Source: Fennellomyces sp. T-0311 (Eukaryota > Mucoromycota > Mucoromycetes > Mucorales > Lichtheimiaceae). From it: a stretch of DNA of 64,000 nt. Location of the stretch: NCBI GenBank assembly GCA_025266875.1, contig JALLLT010000058.1:124001-188000 (forward strand). Direction: 5' to 3'. A program made the position numbers and the translations under genes. Positions 36,063 through 47,600 of the stretch are shown one piece after another (positions within the stretch are counted from its first letter, which is position 1; each line of letters begins with the position of its first letter). Below the pieces are notes generated by a model. That model was not told the origin of the DNA, ran no database searches, and saw only the letters and a list, made by a program, of their open reading frames with translations.

Positions 36063-36080
36063 GCGTTGCTATGGCAACGC
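36063..36080. promoter_or_regulatory. RFX-type X-box palindrome
   Basis: GCGTTGCTATGGCAACGC is a perfect 7-bp inverted repeat around TATG; its core GTTGCTATGGCAAC (36065-36078) fits the RFX/Crt1 X-box consensus GTNRCC(0-3)RGYAAC. It lies between two divergent starts, 123 nt upstream of the beta-helix ATG and 258 nt upstream of the VPS52 ATG. Confidence 0.6.
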
Positions 36081-36200
36081 GATAGCCGTAATAAGTTGCT
36101 AATATAATGAAACCTGCTCAACCACGCATTATCGGACTAAACACAACCATTAGCTCGGAAAAATGGCAAGGTATCTCTTTCGCTTGTTTGTAACAATAAA

Positions 36201-38087
36201 ATGGGAGGCTTCAGCAAGTTTCTCCAAACAACTGTCAGTGCGCTCGAGCAGCTCAACGTTGAAGTAAACAATCACCGGCACGACCACCATTCCTCTCACC
36301 CTGGGGAACAACCCGAGCAATGCGCTTACAATCCCAATGCACCTTACTCTCGTGTCGTGTACCCAGGTCCCGATGGTAGACTGGTGTATCCACCTTACAA
36401 CGAAAAGGGCGATCGCATTATCGACTTTTCTTCTGCTGGCTACAATGAAGGCCGCACACCGTTGCCCCAAGGCATTCCTGTTGTCATGACACTTGATTCT
36501 CAAGGACCTGACGACACACAGCGAATTCAACAAGCTTTGGATCAAGTGGCTGCAATGCCTGAGACGAATGGATTCCGAGGCGCTTTGCAGCTGAACAGAG
36601 GTTACTATTATGTCAGTCAACCTCTGGAATTCCGAGTATCGGGTGTTGTATTGCAAGGCGATCCAGCCGGTGGTACGGTTATTGTCGGCACCAGTGACCC
36701 GTTGAACACAAAGTGTCTTTTCAAAATCCTCGGTGAGGCCAATGTGCCCGCTCGAAAACGTATTCCTGTTTTGGACGAGTACGTCCCCGTGGGTCATTGC
36801 CAACTCACAGTACGCGACAAGAACCGGTTTCAAATCGGCGACGAGGTTTTGGTTGGGGTCCATTTCAATGATGCTTGGATCAAGGCTATTGGTATGGACG
36901 TGATCCATCCCAAAGGAAATACTGCAAAAAATAATGGTTGGAAACCGGGGAAATTCGATCATTATCGTCGTGTCGTCCGAGTGGATAACGGAAACCAACT
37001 TACTTTGAACGAACCCATTACTGCCAGTATATCCAAACCATTCGGCGGCGCGTTCGTGGAAAAGTATGAGAATAGACGAGTCAAGCGTATCGGATTGCAG
37101 TATTTCGAGTGTCAATTTCCTCAAAATAAGGACCGTGGCCCTGATGAAATGATGAAACACCAAAAGAAAGCCGTCAAGGACTATCGTTTTGCAGATGAAA
37201 TGTTTGATCACCTTATGGTTGCTATGGAACATGCTCAAGACTGCTGGATTCGCCAGGTGCGATCGGTTTGGTGGCGTAATTTTGCTCGACTTAACCCAAA
37301 TACTCTTGCGATCACTCTTCAGGTATGCTGTCTTGTTGTTACTACGAGCATACAGAAATTCTTAACTCTTTTTCAGAGATGCCACCATATGTTCCCACAG
37401 GAGCCGCCTCAGGATAAGCGAAAGCCTTGGCCGTTGACGGGTCAATTTGCGTTTGAAATCTCTGGCCAAATGATCCTTATCGAGCACTGCCATGCCGAGT
37501 TTAACTTCCATGCATATTCGTACAAGGGCCGAGTTCCCGGTCCCAACGTTGTCTACAACAGCGATTGTGTAGCCAAAAATGGTGATGTCGGTCCACACAT
37601 GAAGTGGTGTAAGTTTTCTCTAAATATAATTATTATCTTTTGATACTGACGAGATTTCTGTTTAGCAACTGGCCAACTTTATGACAGTAAGTTATTTTTT
37701 TCTCTGATGGTAGAATTTATCGCAAATGGTTAACCGTTTTTTACAGATTGCAATATCGAGGGTCAGATGATTATCCAAGACCGTTTCGATGCTGGCTCGG
37801 GCCACGGTTGGTCAGGTGCAAACTCTGTTATCTGGAACACTATAGCGCATGGAGGCATGGTCGTTCAAAAACCACCAACAGCAAACAACTTTTTGAGTAA
37901 GTAAATAGCTAAAGATTATAACCTACAGATAACTTATCGCATGTTCACAGTCGGTAGCTCGTCAAAGCGTGGCAAGGCGCGAATGCCAAATCATGAGTGG
38001 GCATGGGAAGAGTGTCAGGATATCAAAGTTAATCCTCCAAGTCTATATATTGCACAACTCAATGAACGACGACAGCGATCCCAATAA
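36201..38087 (+). CDS. Right-handed beta-helix (pectate-lyase-superfamily) protein
   Basis: Exons 36201..37322, 37377..37608, 37666..37686, 37747..37896, 37951..38087; 553 residues. The N-terminus is His-rich (HRHDHHSSHPGEQ). DDTQRIQQALDQ with RGALQLNRGYYYVSQPLEFRVSGVVLQGD is the start of a pectate-lyase-type beta-helix, followed by WRNFARLNPNT, GQMILIEHCHAEFNFHAYSY and GHGWSGANSVIWNTIA repeats typical of helix turns. No secretion signal is visible at the chosen start (MGGFSKFLQTTVSAL), which is odd for an extracellular polysaccharide-active enzyme. The third exon is only 21 nt. Substrate unknown; could be a lyase or a non-catalytic beta-helix. Converges on eIF4G with a 48-nt gap. Confidence 0.75.
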
Positions 38088-38135
38088 TAAATACTTTTAC
38101 GATAGAATTATTTATTTTAAAAAGAAAGTACTGAA

Positions 38136-40373
38136 CTACATTTTTCGGTTTGTGACCCATCTTCGCTTCCTCAGATCATTGAGGTCCTATCAGAAACTTA
38201 AGCTTTGGCACATGCACGCTTTATTTGTTCCATGGCACTTACCATAACCTTGAACTTGACCCTGGTGCTCAGCTCTTGACACGTGTTCATGAGGCCTTGC
38301 ACGCGCTGCATGTAAGCATCGAGCCATGCCTTGCTATGAGGCTGGACATCCATCACCATGCCAACTGTTTCCAAGAGTTTGCAAATTGTTTCAACCACGT
38401 CATCATTGATACTCTCAGGAGCACTGGCCAAGCCTTGCAAACATGTTTGAACGATCTTGAGTGACAAAATTTCTTGCTTGAAAAGCTCACCGATGAAAGT
38501 TATGAGACCTAAAGCTCGGCGCTTGGCTTTGGTGGCCTGGTAATACTCGTCAGATAGCATTTCATAAGTTGCCGATGACCACCCACGCTCATATGTTTCC
38601 TGGCAACGCTTGACCAGATATTGACGGAACAATAAAACGCCGTTAATCGGATGTCCACCTCGGTCAAGTATGGCTGGATCCACAAATTTGTTCGAATTGA
38701 CCTCATCGTACATCTTGCGACAAAGTTTGGCCCACAAGGTAGCAAAACAGGGTTCGTCACATGCCTTTTCGAATGTCATATTCACAACAGTCTTGAGTGT
38801 GTGGGCATCCTTAGCGTATTCAAAGATTTGAGCCGAAATGGAGTCAAAGTTGGTTGGCGAGAGTTTGTTCAATAGCGCCTTGACTTTTTGTTGCACTTGT
38901 TCGTCATTGCTTGGTAGCCTCTTACTGCTCTCACGATACTTGGATGGCATCCAGCAGTTCTCAGATCGCTTCAGTGGATGTGATTGGGCTGGCTGTTCTT
39001 CAGTTGACTTCTCATGCATGTGTTGTTCGACAGCAAGGGATCGTTGGTACGGCTGTGGGCACTCGCTACGATGCCAGCTTTGCGGATTAAGATATACTTG
39101 TTGCTTGTTGGATTTTCGACAGGCGTTTCTTCCGCTGCTGCTGCTAGGGTCCCTCGGGTATCGATTGCTTCCAGACAGCTGCTGTACCAATGACCACCCC
39201 TCTTCAGCGTTAGATCCAGAGTTTGTCTTGGTGGTGCAAAATGACACGTCGGCAGTTGTTTCCTTGCATCGTTCACGGAACCGGAGCAAGAACTCATTGC
39301 TATACTGGACCCGCTCTGGTTGTATAACATACTCCTTTTCCTTGCCTTGTGCGTTCGCTCCAGCTTCAGTTGGCGGTGCATTTGATGAAATTTCTGCTGT
39401 GTTGCGTTCAGTTTTTGACGATTCATATTTGACTTTCTCTTCTTCGTTTCCTGACTCTTCGATTGAGGTAATCGACTCTACTTCTTCTTCTACAGAATCT
39501 TCATCTGTTATTTCTTCTTCAGTCGTTGAATCGTCATCCTTCGCTGCTGACGACTCATCGCGTTTAATATTAGCTGGCTCTGCAATCGTTCCTTGCCCGG
39601 TCAGTTCTCTTTCATCGGGATATTCTTTGGTCAACAGTATTTGATCCTTGGCTGATACACGATTCTTGACCAGTACAGCACTGCTTTTCGTGAAAGTATT
39701 TACTTTTGTCGCAGGTGGCATAATATTGACCTGCGCACCAGTGGCAGGATCAATGATGGGAATGACGCTTTTTGCTCGGGATGGTAACTCTTTTTTCATG
39801 AACTGCTGCGTAGGTTGATAGATTTGGTGTGAGTTTTGTGGCGTAGGGAGATAGGGTAAAGGCGTTTCATAGCGTCCATATGATAATGGGAAAGCATGAG
39901 TAGACTGTGAATGCATGTACTGATGGTAGAGAAAAGTGTAATCGGGCATACAAGATATTGGAAAAGACTGAATAAACTCGGGAGCTGAAACTGGCTGAAT
40001 GGGTTGCATAAATGTACGTGGCGACTCACCAGGCCCTGAAGGAGCGATGTAAAAGAAACCGAAGTGAGGGTACGCTAGGGGGTTAGCTGCAAACTGAGCA
40101 GGATCTGTTGGAAGGTGTGGGAACGCTCCATAATTGATATTACTCTATTATATTAGATTATTTAGCTTGAAGACTTCGCAACTGTATATAGAAGGTTACC
40201 GGAGCACACCATGCTGGGCCATTACGAGACTGACCTCCTGTCGACTTAGATTCCCGTTCGCGAATAGTAGCACGACAGTAACACGAATTGATTCCTAATG
40301 CGTCTTTGGTTTGTGCGGTTGCTTCACAGTAATGCTGGTTAGAAATGGAATGACGGGGGATTTTTTGGGGCAT
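38136..40373 (-). CDS. eIF4G: Short eukaryotic translation initiation factor 4G
   Basis: Exons complement(38136..38186, 38243..40144, 40200..40373), all phase 0; 708 residues. A scaffold of the eIF4F cap-binding complex. The N-terminal part is Pro/Gln/Tyr-rich with a long acidic stretch (TTEEEITDEDSVEEEVES). The eIF4E-binding motif YxxxxLL appears as YSNEFLLRFRERC at about 300. A complete MIF4G HEAT domain (VKALLNKLSPTNFDSISAQI to DLNDLRKRRWV) fills the C-terminus; the final DLNDLRKRRWV is only visible after splicing the last 51-nt exon. The protein stops there, so no MA3 domain, unlike metazoan eIF4G but as in yeast. Confidence 0.88.
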
Positions 40374-41319
40374 AAGGAGTGGCGCTGGGAAATGAGGAGG
40401 TGGTCAACAAAGTAACGAGTAGCGATATATAAATGTAGACTGATTACCAGTGTCATTTTTTTTTACATAGCGCTAATGCTTTCAACAGACAATGGTTCAA
40501 AAAGATGTGAGCGCTGATAATTTAGCTTTGAGGGTGAACAATGAGCAAATTGTTGTTGTTTCAGTGGCTGTGACAACAATGGGGAATGAACCCTCATCCA
40601 GGGCAAAGAACGATAAAAATGGCCAAGAAACTACCATTTGGCTCCAACCAGCAGCTGCAGATTACGTATAATGGCTCGCTTTAATATTTAGAATGATACA
40701 CCGGTGGCATTGAAGTTTGCGGACAGCACGCACGATGAACGTACGTAATTTATGTCACTCACTCAATGTTCCGGTTGGCCTTTATCCTATTGTGCCTATT
40801 ATTAATTAGGTGTTGGCAAGTTTCTTCACCTTCTTGATTATAGCTTTCCTTTCGCAACAACCTCAATTTTGTACTTCTTGCGACATGCTTCTATATGCAT
40901 CTAGAAGAAAATACGTAATATATCTGGCGAACTTAAATAAGCTATTTAGCTGGTTAAGTGTATCAAGCGGATTTGACGAATGCTACCCTATTCCCGCACA
41001 TTCTTTACCCGTTTCAATAAGCCCCATATGTATTATGGCGAGCTTTTCCGTATAGATGAATGCCACCATGTTCTGCGATCTCGGTATTGTCCAGAAATGC
41101 ATTGAAACGTCATCTCCAAGCTACCATGATGTGCGCAAAATACTAAGATGGGTACATATAATATTAAATACCGGACGACCACTGTACACGAATAAGCTGA
41201 GCATTCGCTTGCTATTATTACGTATTAAAATAAAGCTTAGCCTCTGTGAACATATTTTATGTATACTGCCTTTGTTTTTTTTTTTTTACAGAAAAAACTA
41301 CCGCGTCATGCTATCACTA
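40374..41319. other. Intergenic region
   Basis: Nearly 1 kb between eIF4G and the questin-oxidase-like gene; no supported gene. Contains a long T run near 41274-41288. Confidence 0.5.
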
Positions 41320-42687
41320 CTATTGCCATGCGTCTTCGAAACCAATCCCGGCAATATTCCAGTCTGCATTGACTACGGAGGTACAGGTGGGGCCAATAAC
41401 GTCCAGTGTAATTTGTGCCGCTCTGATCCACGCTTCCGCAAACGATCGCCCGTACACCATTTGACCCAATGCCAGCGCACGAACGACTGTAATAATGTGT
41501 ACCTCCTCTGAGCCAATGGCACGATCGAGAACATTGAACCATGGATTATTGGATTTCGCTGGTGTGGGCGATTCATAATTCATGAGTGCGTTGATATGAA
41601 AGCTTGGGCGGCCTCGAGCAACATAATACGCGAGAGTTGTGGCGAGATGACCTCGGAGAAGGAGTTCCCCTTGAATAGGCGTTAAATAGGGCATGAGAGT
41701 ATGCACTGCATGGATGGAAGTCAGTGTATGCATAAAGCAAAAGTCCAGCTTAATCCCTTGATCACGGATTCCTGTCGCTCCAAACAGAATCATAGCTGTT
41801 GTATAAAGCTCTTGAAGGCCTGATCCAGGATCTTCCTTAGAAATATTAGCACCTGATAAATATAAAAAAAATGACCACTTTAACTTGCCTGGACAGTTCC
41901 ATTGCGTAGCATATTCTCGGATTTTTGCTTTCGCGTCATCATTCGATAGTACAAAGTCAATTTTCCTGGGATCCTTGAATTTGACAACATCATCAAATGT
42001 TTTATCGTTGCGCATCTTTACCACAAGGTGATGAACATCTTCAGTTCCGTTTGGAATAGGTGCGGTACTTCCTGTCAGATTCATCAGTGGAGCAAAATCA
42101 CCTTCCGTGCATGCAGCCATAGCAAGGGATTCTACCGCCAAGGTTTCCAAGCCAAACTCGATCGCGTAGCCCAAATGAATCAATGGATGATATACCCCAC
42201 CGAGGAAACGAGCCAGCATATCGTCCTTGAACAGCCATTTGGTGACCGCTTTCATCATCCCGAGCTCCTCAATCTCGCTCTTGAAGAAGTTTAGATAACT
42301 TGTGTAGGCATCATGATTATCAATCCTGACACGATAGTTTTCCTCAGTGAATTCGCCAACTGCAGGAGGCATCGGTCTCAAAAAATTCTTGTGCCCATTG
42401 TAAATTTCTTGAAGCCTTTCTTTGGTCGCACCCAGAGAATAGGCTGCCAGATAATGATGAGTTAAATGACTATGTGCGCCATATTAGCTATTATAAAAAT
42501 ATGACAAGTTTCCGTCTTACTTATAATATCCACGAGCATTAATGAAAAACATATCATGTTCCTTGTGATTCTCCTGGATTAATGTATCCTGGGAAAGCTC
42601 TATTGTAGAATTGGAAGGAAAACGAATCACATAATACGGTAAAGCGTTGGGTTTTGGAATAATATTTGCGTCAGCAGAAACCGTCAT
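41320..42687 (-). CDS. Questin-oxidase-like protein (AflY/DUF4243 family)
   Basis: Exons complement(41320..42469, 42521..42687); 438 residues. The family includes Baeyer-Villiger-type oxidases of fungal polyketide pathways (AflY, questin oxidase) and many uncharacterised housekeeping relatives. Motifs: THHYLAAYSLGATKERLQEIYNGH near the N-terminus, FKDDMLARFLGGVYHPLIHLGYAIEFG with a conserved His-containing block, FCFMHTLTSIHAVH, and GRSFAEAWIRAAQ near the C-terminus. The conserved histidines of YHPLIHLGY and MHTLTSIHAVH are likely functional. No polyketide synthase or other pathway gene is near, so a role in secondary metabolism is not supported here. Confidence 0.82.
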
Positions 42688-44096
42688 GATCAAGTGAAAG
42701 GCTAAAATGTATTTCTTGCTAGCTATATATATATATCTGCAGTTTTATGCAGTATTTACTTTTCGGAATAAGCCAACTGTTTTCAGATAGAGACACATAG
42801 TATCACTCCGGACGTATGATAACCTGCGAAAACGTCTGGTATAACATGGTGTGATTGCTAAAGGCTGTAAAAGGGCGTGCATAAGAATGCATAATAACAT
42901 GCATGCGTACGTACTGCAGCTCCCGAGCCCGACTGTTATAGTCACAAGCAACGCATGCAGGTGAGCCTATGGTATAAGCCGACTTCAAACACATACAAAT
43001 GTCCTTGAGAGATGTTATCAAGACAATTACATCACGAATACATAGCTTGCATAGTGAAGCTTTAAGGTAAGCAATAGGATCGTTCGGGAGAACGGTAACA
43101 TCGAATTTATTGCTTGATATATTTTCGCAAGTATCCTCTCAGTGAGATTAGGTACTATTGTGTTATTGTATCCATATATACATGAAATATCTATGTGCAT
43201 TAGATATCCACAATAAAGCGCATATGCGCTTAGAAAACTATACGAAAAAAATGAAAGCGAGCTAAGGCTACTTATACTTTTTAGTTATTAAATGCAACAA
43301 AGACCAGTGATATGAATCCTAATAGCCAAATCGTTAGTATATATATCAATTAAAAATCATTTAGATTACTACCTGTTGTAATATGTATGAGTTTTACAAT
43401 AAGCATATGTCCAGTTGTCAAGATATTTATTGAGTACCTGAAGGACAATGTGATGCCTGCAGCTCTACTACTTCCGAATGAGCGCTTATTATTATTAATC
43501 CACAGCTTTAACCATTGTGACAGCACCAACGCTCAAATCCCTCGGTGTTGTAGACAGCGGCTGTTCAAGAGAGACAGAGTTGGTAAACTCCATCCGAATA
43601 CTCAGTCAAACTACAGCTGTCTCATTGTTTACACTTGGCGACGTCCGCTATATTCAGCGCTTTGGCTGACCTGTCTTTGATAGCCATATTCGCCATAACG
43701 GCGACTCCGCCTGATGAAACAGTTTATCCTGGTGAACAAAGGGCTATGGCAATGGCTATTTCACAGCTCAAATTTGGTCAGCTGGTCCTTCTATAATATA
43801 ACATCCATCAAGGCAAACGGGGACTTACTCACACGGAGCAAATTTTATGAACGGTTACAGCACCATGGTGAGCGTTGGGATATCCAAACACGCGAATACA
43901 AAAAGCAATATCAAATGCTGAATGGATTGTCAGCTAGTGCACAGGTTACTGAATAGAGCACAAAGCATTGGCTTTTCCAATTCCGTGATGGATTGATATT
44001 TATGCAATGGTCGCTAGAAGTGCCTGATCGCCGCATCTGTACGTTTTCACAGCGATGCATTGACTCCGACCGCCTTCTTTTTTCAGATCTGCGAAA
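42688..44096. other. Intergenic region with a possible small gene
   Basis: The region is AT-rich and mostly featureless. It includes the 80-residue frame described separately at 43714-43956, and a TATATATATA run at about 42723-42735 upstream of the questin-oxidase-like gene that could act as its TATA element. Confidence 0.4.
43714..43956 (+). CDS. Possible small protein, unrecognised
   Basis: An 80-residue frame beginning MKQFILVNKGLWQWLF, with an aromatic N-terminal half that could form one membrane-associated helix and a charged helical C-terminal half (FYERLQHHGERWDIQTREYKKQYQML). The composition looks protein-like rather than random, and it sits 140 nt upstream of the CDK11 start on the same strand. 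I do not recognise it; it could also be the last exon of an undetected gene or chance. Confidence 0.3.
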   Translation: MKQFILVNKGLWQWLFHSSNLVSWSFYNITSIKANGDLLTRSKFYERLQHHGERWDIQTREYKKQYQMLNGLSASAQVTE

Positions 44097-45654
44097 ATGT
44101 CAACTATAAAGAAATCAAAATGGGAATCCGACGAGGAAGAAGAGAAGCAGCCCACACCAAAGCGGGTCAAAAAACCTAGCAAGCCCAAGCCATCACAAGC
44201 AGCAGAACGTCGGCAATCGCCTCGGCCGCCTATCCATCATTATCAACCACCGACACGAGCATTCAAACAACCTATGTTTCTTGCTGAATGCCGACACGTC
44301 GATTGTTACGAACGGCTCAATCATATAGAAGAAGGCTCATACGGCATTGTGTACCGTGCACGCGAACGTGAGACGGGGGACATTGTGGCACTGAAAAAGC
44401 TTAAGCTTGAGAAAGAGAAAAATGGGTTTCCTGTCACCAGCTTGCGAGAAATATACACGCTGATGAACGCTAAACACCCAAATATCGTCAATGTGCGTGA
44501 GATTGTCATGGGAAACCACCTAGATCAGTAAGTCTCCGTCATTTGTTAAGAAAGAAGCTATATCTGACCATACAAGCAAAGAGTGTTCATTGTGATGGAT
44601 TTCATTGAACACGATCTCAAGACTTTGATGACAGATATGCGCACGCCTTTCTTGCAGTCCGAGGTCAAGACGCTAATGCTGCAATTACTGTCGGCTGTAT
44701 CACTGTTGCACGATAACTGGATGATCCACCGAGATTTGAAAACTAGCAATCTGCTGCTTAACAACCGGGGCGAGATCAAGGTTGCCGATTTTGGGTTGGC
44801 AAGGAAATACGGTAGCCCACTTGGCCACATGACACAACTGGTCGTCACGCTATGGTATCGAGCGCCTGAGCTGCTTCTCGGTGCAAAGGAGTATACGACA
44901 GCGATCGACATGTGGTCTATTGGGTGCATTTTTGCCGAATTGGTGAACAATGAGCCACTTATTCAAGGGCGGAGCGAAATTGATCAAGTAGACAAGGTAC
45001 AGATGCAGGCGATCGGGAACGGCACTATACGGTACTCAATGTTCGGATAGATCTTTAAGCTACTTGGTGTGCCCAACGAAAAGATGTGGCCTGGCTTCTC
45101 GGAGCTGCCACATGTAAAGAACATCGCACTCGAAAACTGGCAATCGTACGTAGGTCACTTTCACTTGGGTCCAAAAAAGAAAAAAAGAGGGCTCACTTGG
45201 GCATCTACACAGATTTAGCTCATTACGAAGCAAGTTTCCGTATCTGACCGAGTCGGGTATGGATCTTTTATCACGTCTGTTGGAGTACGACCCGAACAAA
45301 AGGATCACGGCTGAGGACGCTCTGCAGCATCCCTACTTTAGGTATGTAATACTGCTCCCTGTTAGTGCCACAACCCTCTAACGTGCCGTCGCCAGTGAAA
45401 GCCCACTACCCAAGGACCCAGCCTTGTTTCCCACATGGCCATCCAAGGGCTCTGGAGAAAAGTAAGTGACCACACTGATGGCGCCAGAACAACGCCCCCT
45501 CACAAACAGGAACCACCATAGGAAAAAGGTATACAGTCCATCTGCGCCGCAAGCAGCGCACGCAGGATTGGATGAGGAGGAGGATTCGGGGCTAGCAGGG
45601 ACACTGTTTGCTGGACAAACCGAATCAGCAGGCTTTAGACTTCGACTTGGATAA
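44097..45654 (+). CDS. CDK11: Cyclin-dependent kinase 11 (PITSLRE-type)
   Basis: Exons 44097..44527, 44582..44996, 45051..45145, 45213..45341, 45396..45461, 45510..45654; 426 residues. Nuclear Ser/Thr kinase linked to transcription and splicing. After a short basic/acidic N-terminus: glycine loop [19 protein letters not shown] lysine, the C-helix signature [13 protein letters not shown] (PVTSLRE instead of PITSLRE), [11 protein letters not shown] catalytic loop, DFGLARKYG, a T-loop [33 protein letters not shown], and [13 protein letters not shown]. The C-terminal [18 protein letters not shown] resembles the CDK11 tail. Its short N-terminal extension contrasts with the long one of metazoan p110. 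Ends 103 nt from the ARPC5 stop (convergent). Confidence 0.9.
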
Positions 45655-45757
45655 AGAAGGTTTATATATTTTGTGGATGCTTTAAAATACTGTGCGCTTA
45701 TCCGACATGACGCGAACAATGCAACCCGTTCCAGCAATGTCCGTCAGCTATGAGACA

Positions 45758-46310
45758 TTAGCACTCTTGTCTATCCACTCTACTTGCTAGTCCTACCTTT
45801 TCATGCCACGTCAATAATACACCCGAGTTGTACGATTCGGGCTTTGCAAGTCCAGCATACAAATACTTCATCAACAGATCCTTCTGATCGATGCTCAGCG
45901 AGGAGATAACCGATGCGATATCGTCAGCGCGGAACAAGTTCAGCACTTCCAGAAGCGTCTGTGTGCTTGTCGCCTGTTTTAGCTTTTTTTAGTCGATGCG
46001 CTAAGGAATACTTCAAGGCGCTCTTACCTTGGCCTGTGCAAGTTGACGGCCATAAGGAGGATCTTCCAGCGCGCGCAGCAATGCGCTGTTCAAATCACCT
46101 CTATGTAATGATTAGATTTTGACCATGCCAAGAGCCCTTTTTTCCATCTTACTTTGTGAGGAGATTTCGGACGTCGGTGCTTCGCGTTTGTGCGTCTGCT
46201 GATGCTTGCTGTGGCGAAATGCCAGACTCGAATTCGGCTAGAATTTCATCCTCGGTATATGCGTCTTCGTCGTACTGGTCAATATCGATAGTGCGCCAAT
46301 TCTCGGTCAT
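45758..46310 (-). CDS. ARPC5: Arp2/3 complex subunit 5 (p16-Arc)
   Basis: Exons complement(45758..45973, 46028..46100, 46153..46310); 148 residues, normal for ARPC5. A structural subunit of the branched-actin nucleator. The N-terminus MTENWRTIDIDQYDEDAYTEDE is the family signature; STDVRNLLTKGDLNSALLRALEDPPYG, DIASVISSLSIDQKDLLMKYLYAGL and LLTWHEK follow. The last 12 residues (VGLASRVDRQEC) are shorter than the usual GxGxIVRVLxDR ending but similar in character. Confidence 0.9.
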
Positions 46311-47600
46311 GATGAACAAATTGCCTTGTCAGCTCGAACCGTGCTGCGTTTATGGGAAGCGCGCCAGCGTCAATTCGTTCTCAGACTTCATTCAGCATTT
46401 TGGATAGGTGGTTAGTCGCCTGGAACCATCTCCCCTTGTCTTTCTTTAGAACCGTTACTACGTATACATCCTTTCTTACGTATGAATCTTTGGCCCATAT
46501 TACGGAATTACCGATGCTTTGACCCGCTTCTACCTAAAAGCATTTGTAAGTAGTTTGTTTTAGTTCAAAAGTTTTTACTTTTATTGACAAGGTCACTGAT
46601 CCGCGCCTTTAGGCATATGATCACTTCCTTGCGGTGTAAAAAGTAGAGTATAATTTTCTTTGCTTTAAGCTATTGCTTTTGCTTTTGCTTTTTCCCTTGT
46701 GGATTTGGGACATGCTTGCATATCACCTCTGGATCACCGGTTTCCGTAGCTGCTACTGCCAACCCAGAATAGCTTGTTATACTATACCCTAAAGCTCTCC
46801 ACATAAAAACGTGTGCGACTTGAAAATGTGATTGTTACATCACTATATGTATCATCTTTTGGTGCGATGAACACGTCAAAAGTAGCAGTTGATGCTGATT
46901 GGCGATGCTGCGTACTGAATTAGTCGGCTTTCTATTCCATCTCTAGTCCTACTACAGTACAGGATATTCAGGTATCTTGATGAACTACCATAGACATCAT
47001 CTGTATCAAGTGTAAAAGGCCGTAATTCCCTCCTGACCCCTACGTCTTTTCTTCTGTAAGGCAGATACTACGCAATTTGCACATATGTATAGCATATCGA
47101 AGAAAATAAATGCGTATATGTCTATATGCTATTCCTTCGTACATTGTGCTTAGTCGTTCGATTTTATGAATGATGCTGTTCGTTTGACGAATACAAACAA
47201 GTTGTTCACCAAAGTAAGTGTGTAGTGAGCTTATTAACCATCAAGAATGGATCCGTGACAATATGTAGCCATTGACTCCTGATAAAAGCTGATGGATATT
47301 CATAGTCGTATGTACACGGTATCGGATAGATTATCCAATGCGTAACTGCATACTACTGGAAGAATCCATTGGATGATGTTGCTACGGTTTCATTGTCATA
47401 GATGGCTTCAAAAATAACGTCCTTGATTGCCTAGTTGTTCTCAGACGCACTTGCGTATGTGCTCAGATTTGTTGTAGTAGAACCATTTTAATTGTACACT
47501 GATCAAGTGACATGGTTTTATGGGGTAGCAAAGAGGGGAGACTTCTTTAAATGTGCTTACGTAGTCATAAAGAGAAAGGTTAGGTAAGGATTTGAGCTGA
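46311..47600. other. Intergenic region
   Basis: About 1.3 kb, with no supported gene or repeat. Confidence 0.5.

Noticed and set aside
36150..37238. Long 362-residue frame antisense to the beta-helix gene
   Set aside because: Shadow of the coding strand with no recognisable motif.
38838..39644. 268-residue Ser/Cys-rich frame antisense to eIF4G
   Set aside because: Composition is the complement of the acidic and Gln-rich eIF4G N-terminus; no independent support.
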